A stretch of DNA of 64,000 nucleotides, taken from assembly GCA_028023455.1 (NCBI GenBank), contig JAQFVV010000014.1, positions 2,483,336 through 2,547,335 on the forward strand. The letters run 5' to 3'. A model generated the notes under the pieces. It did not search any database and was not told where the DNA came from. It saw only the letters and a program-made list of their open reading frames with translations. Positions 62,013 to 64,000 of this stretch are shown piece by piece (positions within the stretch are counted from its first letter, which is position 1; each line of letters opens with the position of its first letter). Made by a program: the position numbers and the translations under genes. The stretch comes from Epiperipatus broadwayi (Eukaryota; Onychophora; Udeonychophora; Euonychophora; Peripatidae).

Positions 62013-64000
62013 GTTTTTATATATATTTTTATTACTATATTAACTTAATAGATTTTATTTATGCTTGGAGCCATTCATATTTTTTGTACTATATTTTCCT
62101 TTTCAAACATGATGGGAGAAAAATGTGATTGTTTGAGCATTAATGAATTTATTAATTTAACAGCTTTAAAGTAGCAATCTCTAAATGTACAATAAATTTG
62201 GTTTTTGAAAGATAAAGTAGCAATCTTGTAAACAAATTACATTTGAAATGTTTTTTCATTTATTATACTGAAAATATTTTGTTCTACAGATTATTTAATC
62301 TAATAGGGGCTTTAGATAAAATTAATTATCTAATATGTTTTTGTGAAAGTAGATGCTCTGGGCAGTTTACTGTAATTGTAAAATAACATACTCATGTGCT
62401 CAAAGACTATGAATTGAAGCTCAGTTTTGTCATTTTCACAACTTAAATATTAGGATCTGAACACTAAATCATTCTTTTTTTTAAAGAAAATATAGTCTGT
62501 TTTTGTTTCATTAAATTTATTATTACATAATTTCTGTATGTTAGTAACACTTGAACACTTTCTCTATATAACATTAGTAAAATTTCATTTAAGAATACTC
62601 TGTAAAATTTTGAAATTACATTAATAAAATGAAATGATAAATCATAGATTTCTAAATTATAATAATAAAATTGTGCCAACACACAGATAACATAAAGCTA
62701 TATAAATGACTATTAAAAACTTGAAACAAAACATAACCTAAAAAAAAAAAACAAATTATGACTTTTCTGTAACAAGAACAACTATTTTGTTGTTGTTTGT
62801 TTAACATATCCCTTTCTTTAATTATTTTTTCTGTTTGCTCTAAAGCTATATAGTTTTAAACCATGTATTTTCAACAATATAACTTTGGTTAACAACAAAT
62901 TCATGTAATCTAATTCGTACAATAAAGTATATTATTGAAACAAATGATAATTAACAAATTAAAAAGACTTAATGCTTTTGAGAAAGTATATTTATCATAA
63001 TCATAACCTGTTATGACTCACTCATAGGAATCATTGATAAAATTATAAGATCAATCAAAAATATTCAACTGCTATATAAAATACTGTAGAATTCATTACT
63101 TTCTAAAAACTTGTTTATGGTGAACTTAATCATGATTTTAATGGGCATATTCAGTTTATGTTATAGAAGTTATCTCAAAGACATTCTAATGGATAATGTT
63201 GATTGTTTCAGTGGGACATATGACAAAGAATAGAATACTTTGGAGAACTACAATTAAACACATTGCTGAAGTAATTTAAAAAGAAAGGTTCCTGCTGATG
63301 AAATTAAAATATGACATCCCAAAAATGTCAAATAAACCCAGTAATGAGTCAACATATCAGTATGTTTGTGGTTTTGATTTCAATAGTATTTGTACAATCC
63401 ATCATTAATATGATATTCTTTTTATTTTACGTCTTATTATCTTTTTGTTTATTTTTTTTAAGTTGGAATGGTCATATTCAATTCAAAATGGCTGATGATA
63501 GGATGTTTTTATGAGATTCTCATTTATAATTTTTTTGAAAATGTTTTTATTCATCCACTCCACAATTATTTTTTTTTTTTTAGAAATCTTGTTTTTCATT
63601 ATTATCAGTTTTTTTTTAATTTTATACAAATTTTAGTTTTTTTTATTTTATTTTTCCGGCTTTTTGCTTGAAATTTCTCAATCTTTAAAGTATTTAAAAC
63701 TTTTCTTCTGGATTAAATTTTTATTCTCTTTATCAGTCTCTTTGTTACACACACAGCCTTTTTATTATTATTATTTTTTAACACTTCAAAATAATTTTAA
63801 CTCTTTATCAATATTTTTGTGATTTCTTAAAATTGTTTAACTTGTTTTTATCTTTTTTAGTCAGATAAAAATAATTTATTAGAACTTTTTTTTTTAAGAA
63901 AAACTATCATTCGTAATTTAATTTTGCTATTCTGTTCCATTTTTTATAAATTGTGATTTTTTTTTTCTTATAATCCCCAACTCTTTGTTATGTGAGGTAA
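62013..64000. other. AT-rich, T-rich DNA, nothing recognised
   Basis: The last 600 bases are very T-rich on the + strand. Frames at 63311-63671 translate into phenylalanine-rich low-complexity sequence. The expected BRIP1 motif V exon was not found, so it probably lies beyond 64000. Confidence 0.5.

Noticed and set aside
63311-63671. Overlapping hydrophobic open frames near the right edge
   Set aside because: Low-complexity T-rich sequence with no recognisable domain or splice context.

Overview
This is a very A+T-rich stretch of animal nuclear DNA, roughly three quarters A+T by eye. It lies almost entirely inside the introns of one host gene. Two short exons on the + strand, 3355-3426 and 49421-49547, have consensus splice sites. 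They join in the same phase and read as consecutive parts of the second helicase domain of BRIP1/FANCJ, the Fanconi anaemia group J DNA helicase. The intron between them is 45,994 bp. The species cannot be fixed from sequence alone. The giant AT-rich intron and the mix of Tigger, Ty3/Gypsy, RTE, Penelope-like and tRNA-SINE-like repeats suggest an invertebrate. No bacterial gene, rRNA gene, functional tRNA gene or CRISPR array was seen.

Layout: 1-3354, upstream intron with a small palindromic MITE. 3355-3426, BRIP1 exon. 4139-9605, a decayed Tigger/pogo transposon (minus strand) split by an internally deleted Ty3/Gypsy LTR element (5364-8800) whose LTRs and 5-bp target duplication can be placed to the base. 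10334-10869, a long (ATT)n array. 15608-15995, a palindromic MITE with very similar arms. 17345-about 20990, a near-full-length but dead RTE-type LINE (minus strand) carrying a 210-bp palindromic insert with a 16-bp target duplication. 21076-21345, a second copy of the first MITE. 21400-26118 and 32010-40590, G-poor repeat-derived DNA sharing dispersed homology. 26119-32010, a giant foldback element. 32225-32657, a Penelope-like GIY-YIG fragment against a perfect 78-bp palindrome. 41081-42830 and 49669-50567, two copies of a Tigger-like non-autonomous element, one of them hit by another LINE. 44309-47076, one single arm of the giant foldback. 49421-49547, second BRIP1 exon. 51240-52800, a compound foldback with tRNA-like ends. 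56219-56296, a tRNA-SINE-like head. 56850-57640, an RTE fragment. 59099-61425, an RTE insertion with the 5' inversion expected of twin priming. 61974-62012, a possible micro-exon.

The only likely functional coding sequence is the BRIP1 exons. The rest is a layered record of transposon insertion and decay. The strongest leads are the giant foldback with its exact half-copy, the twin-primed RTE, the base-resolved Gypsy-in-Tigger nest, and a palindromic element flanked by a retrotransposition-length target duplication. I found no convincing new gene system.
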